13,178 nt of DNA, taken from Spirochaetae bacterium HGW-Spirochaetae-7 (GTDB lineage: Bacteria; Spirochaetota; Spirochaetia; Treponematales; UBA12059). Location of the stretch: NCBI GenBank assembly GCA_002839245.1, contig PGXR01000065.1:1-13178 (forward strand), given 5' to 3'. The number at the start of each line of letters is the position of its first letter. Within the stretch, counting starts at the first letter, position 1. Position numbers and translations under genes: made by a program. The notes below the pieces were generated by a model that made no database searches, had not been told where the DNA came from, and saw only the letters and a program-made list of their open reading frames with translations. This document shows, piece after piece, positions 1 through 6,029 of this stretch.

Positions 1-1492
1 CGTCGATGAAGACGTAGTCCACGGCAGGCCCGGGAGCCGTTCCGCTCTTTGCCGCCCGGACGAGCCTGAGCGCTGCGTAGTTGCGCGTGCACGTTCCAGA
101 CGCCTCGAGCTCGAGGGCGATGGTCTCGGCGGCCACCCAGAGCGCGTAGCGGTCTGACTTCTGCAGGGACTTGCGCATGCCCTTGCGGTCCATGAGGCGG
201 GTCACGTATTCGTCCATGCCCACGTCGTTGGCCCAGATGAAGTTCTCCGCCTCGGCGGCCAGTTCGCGCGGCTCGAGTCCGTCCACGGGGTACCGCGCCG
301 CCAGCTCGAGGAGGGTCTTACCGCTCCAGTCGATGTCCGCGTACGGATCGAGGGCCCGCAGCCGCTCGAGGAGGAAGCTGTCGGCGGTGGCTATCCTGTC
401 CGCGCCGTCGAAGCGGTCGCTGGACATGAGGGCCGACAGGAAGGCGTCGTACTTGACCATGGTCGTCGTGTAGGTCAGGAGCGCCACCGAGCCGCGCAGC
501 TCGGGCAACTCCAGGGTGTCCTGCTTTGACGCCTGGCCGGTCCCCATGCCCTTGGCCTTCTCCACCGCCTTGAGGAGCACCAGGGTCTTTCCGGTGCCCG
601 CGGAGCCCTTGACGAGGAAGTCCTTGTCAAGATTGATCTGCGAGAGGATGGTCTTCTGCTCGGCAGTGAGCCGGACGACGGCCCGTTCGTAGTCCGCCCG
701 GGTCCGGGTGAAGACGGTCATGCGGCGGAGGGCATCCACGTAGTCACGCGCCTCGCCGAGCTGCTCGAGCTTGCCCCTGGCTTCCTTGAGCTCAGATGCG
801 GTCCTGGCCTTCTCGGCCCGCAGCTCGTCTATCTTCTCGCCCCTGGCGCCGCTCGTGGCGGTGACCTCGGCAAGCCGGCGCTCGGTGGCCCGCAGCGAGT
901 CCTCCAGGTTTTCGACGACGGCCGCGCGGACCGACAGGTCGGCGACCCGGTCGGCCAGGCACCGTTTCTCGTCTGTTTCCTTGCGAACCATGGCGCGGAT
1001 GAGTTCGTTCTCCTCGACCAGCGCGCCGAGCGGCATCCGGGTGTCCCAGGCCGCGATGTAGTGCCTGATCGCCTCGAGCCGTTCGGGCGCTCCTATCCCG
1101 GCCAGGCGGCAGAAGACATCCAGGTGCTCTGTGGCGGCTTCGGCGTAACAGCGCGGCAGGCCATGGAAGCGGTGGCGCACGTAGTCGGTCTCGTGGTGGG
1201 ACTGCTTGAGGGCGTCCATCGAGACGAATCCCTTGGTTCTGGCGCCGCCTTCGCCCGCGCTCCCGAGCTCCCGGCAACGGCATATGAATTCCTCGACGAG
1301 CTTGCCGAACGAGACGCTGGACATCTGGTAATCGAAGACGTCGCGTATCCAGCCCTCCACGAAGGCGTGGACCGCGAGCACGAAGATGCCCGGATCGGCG
1401 CCCTGCAGGCGCTCTATCCGCTCGAGCCTCGCGTCGACATCCGCTGGTTTTCTGAAGTTCCCGGAACCGGCAAGCATCGTTACCTCGTGCAT
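1..1492 (-). CDS. Superfamily 1 (UvrD/REP-like) helicase or ATPase, N-terminal 497 residues, cut by window edge
   Basis: Open frame from ATG at 1492 to the left edge. A Walker A motif, GSAGTGKT, lies near residues 296-303, preceded by an SF1-like 'LTAEQ' Q-motif-type segment. After it come a long helicase-like stretch and, at the very edge, VDYVFID, the start of a Walker B box. Residues about 15-130 are helical and resemble the HEPN/DUF4145-type N-termini found before helicase modules. Residues about 170-255 are rich in E, R, K, A and L and look like a coiled coil. A nucleic-acid-dependent ATPase is well supported; the exact family is not. Overlapping frames on both strands are shadows. The Shine-Dalgarno before the start is weak (AGGT). 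The gene follows hepT on the same strand after about 70 bases, but repeats in the gap suggest it is not part of that operon. A defence or DNA-repair role is possible but unproven. Confidence 0.8.
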   Translation of the reverse strand, partial: MHEVTMLAGSGNFRKPADVDARLERIERLQGADPGIFVLAVHAFVEGWIRDVFDYQMSSVSFGKLVEEFICRCRELGSAGEGGARTKGFVSMDALKQSHHETDYVRHRFHGLPRCYAEAATEHLDVFCRLAGIGAPERLEAIRHYIAAWDTRMPLGALVEENELIRAMVRKETDEKRCLADRVADLSVRAAVVENLEDSLRATERRLAEVTATSGARGEKIDELRAEKARTASELKEARGKLEQLGEARDYVDALRRMTVFTRTRADYERAVVRLTAEQKTILSQINLDKDFLVKGSAGTGKTLVLLKAVEKAKGMGTGQASKQDTLELPELRGSVALLTYTTTMVKYDAFLSALMSSDRFDGADRIATADSFLLERLRALDPYADIDWSGKTLLELAARYPVDGLEPRELAAEAENFIWANDVGMDEYVTRLMDRKGMRKSLQKSDRYALWVAAETIALELEASGTCTRNYAALRLVRAAKSGTAPGPAVDYVFID

Positions 1493-1540
1493 AGTACGTA
1501 CCTGTTATGTGATCATTCACGCTTTGAATAGGACGCCAGT

Positions 1541-1560
1541 ATACACCCGTTACGGCAATC
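1541..1560. repeat. 20-bp direct repeat, left copy, flanking the hepT-mntA module
   Basis: The sequence ATACACCCGTTACGGCAATC is identical to 2542-2561 in the same orientation, and the match stops at both ends. It lies just past the hepT stop codon. Confidence 0.9.
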
Positions 1561-1563
1561 CAT

Positions 1564-2046
1564 TCAGGACTCTCCCGCGGCCGCCTGCAGGAAATCCAGG
1601 AAGTGGGTCAGTTCTTCCTTGACGCGCGGATGGATGTCCTTGAGTTTCTTGAGCAGGAAATCGATCCGGTCCCAATCGTATTCGAATTCGAAGTAATACC
1701 GCTTGAAATGCCTGAATTTGAGCAGCTCACCGAGCTCTCTCCTGGTTCGGTCCGATATGACCTGCTCGCGGATGTTGGGTACCTGGAGCGTCATACGATC
1801 CAGCAGGGTCTGGTGCCAGCGTTTTTCCTCCAGATGATTCTCGAAGCTCTGGGATATGCGGAGAAACAGGGTTTCCAGGCACGTATAATAATTTTCGATC
1901 ATGGCTGCCATCATCAGTGCTGTCGCGGGAGTCTTGCCCAGTATGGCAACATCATGATTTTCGGTGGCCTCCGTGAAATCACGGATGCGGTCCGCGACTT
2001 CGATGTTCTTGCGGATTTCAGCGGCAAGTACTTCAAGTTCGCGCAT
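1564..2046 (-). CDS. hepT: HEPN-domain toxin, HepT-like
   Basis: 160-residue helical protein of the HepT-like kind, the toxin half of a HEPN/MNT type VII toxin-antitoxin pair. Family members are RNases, or act on tRNA, and are silenced when the MNT partner adds AMP to a tyrosine near the active site. The C-terminal half has the family look: FRHFKRYYFEFEYDW at residues 111-125. The start at 2046 is chosen over the longer frame from 2082 because AGGAAGG stands 7 bases before it, and because it gives a 14-base overlap with the antitoxin stop, typical of translational coupling. Oddity: the canonical RX4-6H motif is not complete. R112 is followed by H113, but the position expected to hold the catalytic His is Tyr117. 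The protein may be weakened, or use H113. Family assignment is good; activity is uncertain. Confidence 0.82.
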   Translation of the reverse strand: MRELEVLAAEIRKNIEVADRIRDFTEATENHDVAILGKTPATALMMAAMIENYYTCLETLFLRISQSFENHLEEKRWHQTLLDRMTLQVPNIREQVISDRTRRELGELLKFRHFKRYYFEFEYDWDRIDFLLKKLKDIHPRVKEELTHFLDFLQAAAGES

Positions 2047-2416
2047 GCACGAGCCTTCCTCGCTCCCGGATCGAAGCAGCATGGAGCGGTTCTATCCGTT
2101 CAAGTTCAACCAGATCAAGCGGCAATGTCGTCAGCGACAGCGCCTTGCCGTACAATTCGAAGAACGTCGCAGTATCCTCGATGCCTTCCACGGCGATGTC
2201 GATGTCGGATATTTCTGAAAATCGCTTTCTGTCGAGAAGGGAGCCCCACTGCCAAATCCGCAGGGGATCGTAGTCTCGTTCCAGCATGGCTATCACGCTG
2301 CGGGCTTCAGACCAGGCTTGCTCGAACCGGCCGTCAAGGGCGACAGAGCGGTGACGAGCCTTCTCGTCAAAAAAGCGACGCGCGTCACGTGGGTCTACCG
2401 AAAATACCGTGGTCAT
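2033..2416 (-). CDS. mntA: MNT-domain nucleotidyltransferase antitoxin
   Basis: 127-residue minimal nucleotidyltransferase. The fingerprint is complete: G58-S59 followed by S70-D71-x-D73, with a third acidic residue at D101 (LPLDLVE), as needed for two-metal AMP transfer. In characterised pairs the MNT protein AMPylates the HEPN toxin and blocks it. It is the first gene of a two-gene operon, and its stop overlaps the toxin start by 14 bases. No strong Shine-Dalgarno is seen; GGGGG lies about 18 bases upstream, so a weak or leaderless start is possible. Upstream, 2417-2541 carries a repeat shared with the region before the AbiE module. Confidence 0.88.
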   Translation of the reverse strand: MTTVFSVDPRDARRFFDEKARHRSVALDGRFEQAWSEARSVIAMLERDYDPLRIWQWGSLLDRKRFSEISDIDIAVEGIEDTATFFELYGKALSLTTLPLDLVELERIEPLHAASIRERGRLVHART

Positions 2417-2473
2417 AAATGGATACTAACCCCCGTTGGCACCGAAGGCAATATGCCAGGAATGGAACGGGCT

Positions 2474-2532
2474 CCCGGGAAGCCGCGGGATCGCATCTGG
2501 CAGAGGCGTTCGATGCCGCTGACAATAGCGCC
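2474..2532. repeat. Dispersed repeat, copy A (upstream of hepT-mntA)
   Basis: About 59 bases that match 10554-10641 at both ends: CCCGGG-AGCCGCGGGATCG, then CGCATCTGGCA-AGGCGT-CGAT, then GA-AATAGCGCC or close variants. The other copy carries about 29 extra bases in the middle. Both copies lie between an upstream minus-strand gene and the antitoxin gene of a toxin-antitoxin module. Function unknown. Confidence 0.75.
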
Positions 2533-2541
2533 TTGGACCGC

Positions 2542-2561
2542 ATACACCCGTTACGGCAATC
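2542..2561. repeat. 20-bp direct repeat, right copy, flanking the hepT-mntA module
   Basis: Exact match to 1541-1560. It sits 4 bases beyond the CARF regulator's stop codon. Together the two copies bracket the whole toxin-antitoxin module with a 1001-bp period, as expected for a target duplication or for recombination at a repeated site. Confidence 0.9.
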
Positions 2562-2565
2562 GGGC

Positions 2566-4227
2566 TTAAATTCCCTCTTCCCAGCCCTCGTCAGCGAAGG
2601 CGGACAGCCTCTCCCGGAGCGCCTTGCGGAAGGCGTGGCCCGTCATGCCGAGCAATTTCGCTGCCGTCTCGCGGTTGCCGCCTGAGATGCGGAGCGCGAT
2701 GCTGACGTACTCCCACTCCACCTGCAACAGGCGCGCCTTGAGGTTGACGCCTTCCGGCGGGATGACCGCAGCCGGGACCCCGGCACCGGCGATTTCGGCG
2801 CTATCGCGTTCTGCCCGCTCGCCATTCGAGGCTACGGCGGCCCGGAGCAGTTCCTCGGGCAGCGACTCCGGCCCCAGGGCAACGCTGGCGGCGGAGCAGG
2901 CGGCGCTGCGCAGGGCGTTCTGGAGTTCGCGGACGTTGCCAGGCCAGGAATACGACTCCAGCAGCGCCAGGGCATCTTCGGTCACGTGGCGCCGCTCGCC
3001 ATATTTGGCATTGAACGACGCCATGAAACGCAGGACGAGCGGGCGGATATCCTCCCGGCGCTCACGGAGCGGCGGCAGCCTGATGACGACGACCTTGAGC
3101 CGCTCGTACAGGTCCCTGCGAAACGTGCCTTCCTGTATCATCAGGGCCAAGTCGCGGTTGGTCGCTGCTACCAGGCGGGTATCCGCAGCCACCGGCTCGT
3201 CTGAGCCGACCGGCGTTACGACCTTGTCTTCGATGGCCTTGAGCAGCTTGGCCTGCACGTCGGGCGACAGGTCGCCCACCTCGTCCAGGAACAGCGTGCC
3301 GCCCTGGGCCGCGCGGAACTTGCCAGACCGGGCCTTGTCGGCGCCGGTAAACGCTCCGCGAACGTGACCGAAGAGCTCGCTCTCCGCCATGCTCTGGGGT
3401 ATAGCCGAGCAGTTCACCTCGACGAAAGGGCCCGCCGCCCTGGAGCCGGCCGCGTGGATGCGCCTGGCGACCATCGTCTTGCCCGTGCCCGTCTCGCCGA
3501 GCATCAGCACCGGGTCTTCGTACCTGGCCGCCGACAGCGCCTTGCGGAGCGCCTCGGCGAAGGCCGTCGAGACAACGACCGGCTCGTCGGCGGCGGAATC
3601 GCCCGTAGCGGGCTCGCCCGTTGCAGCCTCGAGTCTTGCTGGCTTTGCGCCGACCATTTCGACGATCGAATACAACCGCTGACTCATTGCCTCACCGAAT
3701 GGCGGCTCAAGCTGCGGCAGCCGAATCTCCGGGATGCCGTCCAACCGCACCTCGCGCGACTTGTAGGTGCCGCCGGCGAACCTGGCAGGGATGCCCTGGA
3801 CCAGCCTGGCCGGGAAGAGCCCGGAGCGGGCGGCGAGGAACAGCGTTGTCTTCATCTGCGGGGTGCCGGAATCGAGGAGGAAGACCCATTCGCGTTCGAG
3901 CGAACCGGCCTTCTGCCGTATCGTCTCGAGTCCGTGCCCGAGCTGGCTCCATATCTCCGCGTAGTCGATCACGTCCTTGAGGGGGAAATCCACAGGGTAG
4001 AAGCGGGTCGTGATGCCTTCGTCGCGGGCCTCGCGCTCCAGGTCGTGCGCCCGCTCCAGGAAGGTGCCGCCTGTGCAAAAGAGCCACGCCTCGTCGTAAC
4101 CGTTTCCGGCCTTCTCGGAAGAAAGGAGGAGCGACAGGAGCGGCCCCGGCTCGTCGTCGCTCTCGGGGTACGGATCCCTCATGCCGACGAAGGCTATCAG
4201 CGATCGAGTTTTGTTCATGGTGAGCAT
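2566..4227 (-). CDS. RtcR-like sigma-54-dependent activator with N-terminal CARF domain
   Basis: 553-residue enhancer-binding protein in three parts. Residues 8-175 form a CARF-type Rossmann domain like that of RtcR, the activator of the RNA ligase/cyclase (rtcBA) operon: FLLDSGTPQMKTTLFLAA at 116-133, then GLFPARLVQGIPAR. Residues about 220-440 are the sigma-54 AAA+ ATPase: Walker A GETGTGKT (244-251), the sigma-54-contact loop GAFTGA (291-296), Walker B TLFLDE (311-316), and YSWPGNVREL (426-435). Residues about 505-540 form a Fis-type HTH (GNRETAAKLLGMTGHAFRKAL). The start at 4227 is preferred because AAGGGG lies 5 bases before it; ATGs at 4254 and 4242 lack this. CARF domains bind cyclic oligoadenylates or RNA ends, so the trigger is probably RNA damage or a nucleotide signal (family knowledge). 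No rtcA, rtcB or CRISPR genes are in view. It probably shares a transcript with the barrel gene at 4280-4861, whose promoter is sigma-54-like, allowing self-activation (inference). Confidence 0.9.
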   Translation of the reverse strand: MLTMNKTRSLIAFVGMRDPYPESDDEPGPLLSLLLSSEKAGNGYDEAWLFCTGGTFLERAHDLEREARDEGITTRFYPVDFPLKDVIDYAEIWSQLGHGLETIRQKAGSLEREWVFLLDSGTPQMKTTLFLAARSGLFPARLVQGIPARFAGGTYKSREVRLDGIPEIRLPQLEPPFGEAMSQRLYSIVEMVGAKPARLEAATGEPATGDSAADEPVVVSTAFAEALRKALSAARYEDPVLMLGETGTGKTMVARRIHAAGSRAAGPFVEVNCSAIPQSMAESELFGHVRGAFTGADKARSGKFRAAQGGTLFLDEVGDLSPDVQAKLLKAIEDKVVTPVGSDEPVAADTRLVAATNRDLALMIQEGTFRRDLYERLKVVVIRLPPLRERREDIRPLVLRFMASFNAKYGERRHVTEDALALLESYSWPGNVRELQNALRSAACSAASVALGPESLPEELLRAAVASNGERAERDSAEIAGAGVPAAVIPPEGVNLKARLLQVEWEYVSIALRISGGNRETAAKLLGMTGHAFRKALRERLSAFADEGWEEGI

Positions 4228-4245
4228 GGTAGCCCCTTGCATCGA

Positions 4246-4267
4246 GGCAGGCAAGAAAATACCTGCC
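4246..4267. other. Short inverted repeat between barrel gene and CARF regulator
   Basis: GGCAGG and CCTGCC arms with a 10-base A/T-rich loop in the gap between the two same-strand genes. No T-run follows on the minus strand, so it is not a convincing terminator. It could lower read-through or stabilise the mRNA end. Confidence 0.4.
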
Positions 4268-4279
4268 CGCCTTTACCGA

Positions 4280-4861
4280 TTATTTCCAGCAGAGATTTCC
4301 GACTAGGGAAATCCCCGCCTCGTTTATCCCTTCGATATCGTAACTGTTATACTTTGCCTCGACCGTCAGGCCGAATCCGCGGATGTCGGCGTTGAAGTCG
4401 TAGCCGCAGGCTACGCCGAAACCAAGGCCTGGATCGGATGAAGAATTGTAACTGGACGAATCCATATACACCATAACGGCACTGCCAATCCCACCCTCTA
4501 TGTACAGTCCAGTCTTTGACGGATAGTAGCGGTACCCAAGCGAGTACAGGTAGAGGTTCATCTGGATGAAGTCCACGCTGTCGTATACGCGGTCGCCCAT
4601 GCCGTCGATCCGGCCCAGGATAATCCCGTTGGGTGATACTCCGTATCCGAGCGCCACGTTGAGGCCGAGCGTGATCCGGTCGATACCTGGGGTAGATTCC
4701 ATGGCAGAGAAGAAAGCCTCGGTCCCGTCGTCATAGATCGGAATCGCCATCCCCGCACCCAGCTGGAACATGGCTCCCCGCCGGCCTTCGTCCGCGAAGG
4801 CGCCCGTTACGGCACAGATCATGAAGAATAACATAATCAGCGCACTGTTCTTTTTGAACAT
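4280..4861 (-). CDS. Small outer-membrane beta-barrel-like exported protein
   Basis: 193 residues with a clear signal peptide: MFKK, a hydrophobic core (ALIMLFFMICAVTGA) and probable cleavage after AFA, before DEGRRG. The mature part alternates polar and hydrophobic residues in strands with Gly and aromatic residues (FQLGAGMAIPI, LGLNVALGYGV, YLYSLGYRYYP, GLYIEGGIGSAVMVY, LGFGVACGYDF, GFGLTVEAKYNSY, AGISLVGNLCWK). The last strand ends near the C-terminus, as in 8-strand barrels, although the final residue is Lys rather than Phe. No specific family is recognised. AGGAGG lies 5 bases before the start, and a sigma-54 promoter lies just upstream (4885-4900). The CARF regulator follows 52 bases downstream on the same strand. 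A structural or protective surface role under control of that regulator is inferred. Confidence 0.78.
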   Translation of the reverse strand: MFKKNSALIMLFFMICAVTGAFADEGRRGAMFQLGAGMAIPIYDDGTEAFFSAMESTPGIDRITLGLNVALGYGVSPNGIILGRIDGMGDRVYDSVDFIQMNLYLYSLGYRYYPSKTGLYIEGGIGSAVMVYMDSSSYNSSSDPGLGFGVACGYDFNADIRGFGLTVEAKYNSYDIEGINEAGISLVGNLCWK

Positions 4862-4884
4862 ATTTTCCTCCTGAGAAAGAGCAG

Positions 4885-4900
4885 TGCATTTATCATGCCA
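4885..4900 (-). promoter_or_regulatory. Sigma-54 promoter of the barrel gene (copy 1, leftward)
   Basis: Minus strand reads TGGCATGATAAATGCA, against the consensus TGGCACG-N4-TTGCW: two mismatches, with the required GG and GC exactly 10 bases apart. The predicted transcription start is near 4874, just before the AGGAGG at 4867-4872, giving a very short leader. The same spacing recurs at 7565-7580. Confidence 0.75.
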
Positions 4901-4914
4901 AATCTAACGATATT

Positions 4915-4930
4915 CGGCACGGCTCTTGAT
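4915..4930 (+). promoter_or_regulatory. Relic sigma-54-like promoter of the deleted protease copy
   Basis: CGGCACGGCTCTTGAT is nearly identical to the promoter at 7595-7610 (one base different). It fits TGGCACG-N4-TTGCW except for the first base and the -12 base (A for C). Confidence 0.5.
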
Positions 4931-4958
4931 ACAGGTACTAGGTGGAGGACTTCAGCCG

Positions 4959-5084
4959 AAGCAATGGGAGCCGGGCTCGCAGTATCTGATCTCATACGCC
5001 ACGAGCCACTCTAGACATCGGGGCGGGCGATCAACGTGATCCAGACAAGCCACTCCGGCGATGGCCTGGGGACTCTCGATGTAA
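4959..5084 (+). pseudogene. Internally deleted pseudogene of the EF-hand/transglutaminase-like protease
   Basis: Remnant of a paralogue of the gene at 7639-8760. Four kinds of damage are visible. The start codon position reads AAG instead of ATG. One base is missing in 'GCC-ACGAG' compared with GCCAACGAG. A TAG stands where the intact copy has a Glu codon. About 995 bases, equivalent to 7750-8744, are gone, with the join at GGCCTG (5063-5068). The terminal stop (TAA, 5082-5084) and the sequence after it remain. It cannot make protein. Confidence 0.87.
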
Positions 5085-5088
5085 CGAT

Positions 5089-5100
5089 GGTTACCTAACC
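5089..5100. promoter_or_regulatory. Decayed palindrome, counterpart of the perfect one at 8765
   Basis: GGTTACCTAACC differs from the perfect palindrome GGTTACGTAACC by one central base. It lies about 75 bases before the decayed promoter at 5171. Possible former activator site. Confidence 0.4.
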
Positions 5101-5170
5101 GCGGAACGGGAGTTACGAAATTCGGGTTTATAAGTTGTCCGGGTATCGGCCTGGAGTCAGCCGTATGGGT

Positions 5171-5186
5171 TGGCATGATTCGTGTT
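5171..5186 (+). promoter_or_regulatory. Decayed sigma-54-like promoter (copy 1 of the downstream promoter)
   Basis: TGGCATGATTCGTGTT matches the promoter at 8847-8862 except that the essential GC at -13/-12 is now GT, which should greatly weaken it. The gene it once drove is gone; the hemerythrin cassette starts just after. Confidence 0.5.
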
Positions 5187-5254
5187 TTAATAAGATGTTA
5201 GATGGTCGCCTTTGGCGCAAGATATTTAAGTCAACAATTCACTACTACTAATCA

Positions 5255-5288
5255 TTGATTCATATTATATTGTAAGTCTATAAGACTT
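5255..5288 (+). promoter_or_regulatory. Probable sigma-70 promoter and operator-like repeat of the hemerythrin gene
   Basis: TTGATT (5255-5260) and CTATAA (5278-5283) are spaced 17 bases apart in strongly AT-rich DNA. An exact inverted repeat AAGTCT-ATA-AGACTT (5274-5288) covers the -10 box, placing a bound repressor over it. The first base of the -10 box departs from consensus. Confidence 0.5.
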
Positions 5289-5307
5289 CATATAAGGAGG
5301 CTTCAGT

Positions 5308-5856
5308 ATGACGTATGCCAGTTCTGACTTGAGAAACGAGCATGAGGGGATTCTGTTTGGATTAATGATTTTGGAAAAAATGATTATGCTGATAAGATCT
5401 GGCAAGAAGGTCGAGAAAGAAGAATTATTGGAAATGTTGAACTTCTTGAAGCTCTTCGCAGATAAATGTCATCATGGTAAAGAAGAAGGACTGTTTTTCC
5501 CGGCAATGGAAAGGGTAGGAATTAAGAATAAAAATGGACCGATAGGGCAAATGCTCATGGAGCATGAACAAGGAAGAAAATATATAAAAGGGATAGGATT
5601 GGCTTTAGAAGCTGATCCTGTTGATATGAGTAGCTTTATCGAGAATGCAGAAAAATATATAGAATTATTAAGAAACCATATTGATAAGGAGAATACGGTA
5701 CTATTTCCGATGGGAGACAAGCTGTTAGGAAAAGAGATTCAGGAAGAATTATTGGAAAAGTTTGAAGTATTTGAAGAAGAAGTCATGGGTGAAGGAACAC
5801 ACGAGAAGCTCCATGAAATGCTTCATAAATTTGAGAAAAAATATCTGAAAGCATAA
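5308..5856 (+). CDS. Hemerythrin-like iron protein
   Basis: 182-residue, all-helical hemerythrin HHE-type protein, cytoplasmic (no signal peptide). The di-iron ligands fall in family order: H12 (NEHEGI), H55/H56 and E60 (CHHGKEEGLFFP), H86 (MEHEQGR), H124 and E128 (RNHIDKENTVLFP). Proteins of this kind bind oxygen or nitric oxide, or help repair iron-sulfur centres; which role applies here cannot be read from sequence. AAGGAGG lies 7 bases before the start. The gene is clearly AT-rich, with A-ending codons and many Lys, Glu and Ile, unlike its G+C-rich neighbours, which points to transfer. It has its own promoter and is followed 6 bases later by an attC-like structure, so it looks like an integron cassette inserted into the decayed block. 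Confidence 0.9.
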   Translation: MTYASSDLRNEHEGILFGLMILEKMIMLIRSGKKVEKEELLEMLNFLKLFADKCHHGKEEGLFFPAMERVGIKNKNGPIGQMLMEHEQGRKYIKGIGLALEADPVDMSSFIENAEKYIELLRNHIDKENTVLFPMGDKLLGKEIQEELLEKFEVFEEEVMGEGTHEKLHEMLHKFEKKYLKA

Positions 5857-5861
5857 GAGCA

Positions 5862-5976
5862 GCTAACAATTGCTTCAACCTGTCTCAGCGGTTTGTCACG
5901 ATTCGTGCTCGCTCGTTTCGCTCGTTTGCGCATGAACCGCGCCAATTCCGCTTCGCAGGTTAAGCGTATGTTAACC
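5862..5976 (+). other. Integron attC-like recombination site after the hemerythrin gene
   Basis: An imperfect palindrome with attC order: GCTAACAATT (5862-5871) pairs with ATGTTAAC (5968-5975), and TTCAACCTG (5874-5882) pairs with CAGGTTAA (5956-5963). An inner stem pairs GCGGTT (5888-5893) with AACCGC (5935-5940). The left end closely resembles the TAACAATTCGTTCAAGC end of class 1 integron attC sites. A possible upstream boundary is GTTAGAT at 5197-5203, a perfect GTTRRRY core. The R' core here, GTTAACC, departs from GTTRRRY at one position. No integrase gene is in the window. Confidence 0.7.
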
Positions 5977-6029
5977 CGAAGCGGGGCAGAAACGAATGTG
6001 GCGCTATCGTGATTGCAGGGGAAAGTATA

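Larger units (their letters stand above)
4895..5203 (+). repeat. Degenerate copy of the 7575-8878 protease region
   Basis: This block matches 7575-7749 and 8739-8878 in the same orientation, joined at a GGCCTG shared by both edges of the missing part. It retains the divergent sigma-54 promoter pair, the protease 5' end, its stop codon and about 120 bases of 3' flank. The 3' part is roughly nine-tenths identical by eye; the 5' part is somewhat less so. The match fades at about 5203, where the hemerythrin cassette begins. Confidence 0.88.

Noticed and set aside
792..1520. Long Arg/Gly/Pro-rich minus-strand frame overlapping the helicase
   Set aside because: Shifted frame of the helicase gene: unnatural Arg/Gly/Pro composition, no domain, while the helicase frame is intact and has Walker A.
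3364..4395. Long plus-strand frame of 343 codons opposite the CARF regulator
   Set aside because: Shadow of the G+C-rich gene on the minus strand; no motif, no Shine-Dalgarno, and the true gene has complete catalytic motifs.
4803..4814. CCCGTTACGGCA, a 12-base match to the 20-bp repeat, inside the barrel gene
   Set aside because: It lies in signal-peptide coding sequence (AVTGA) and the match does not extend; treated as chance.
4952..5176. 74-codon minus-strand frame within the duplicated block
   Set aside because: Antisense of the protease pseudogene; it exists only because of the deletion and has no counterpart frame in the intact copy.
5862..5976. Terminator for the hemerythrin gene
   Set aside because: Long nested stems without a T-run on either strand; the attC layout fits better.
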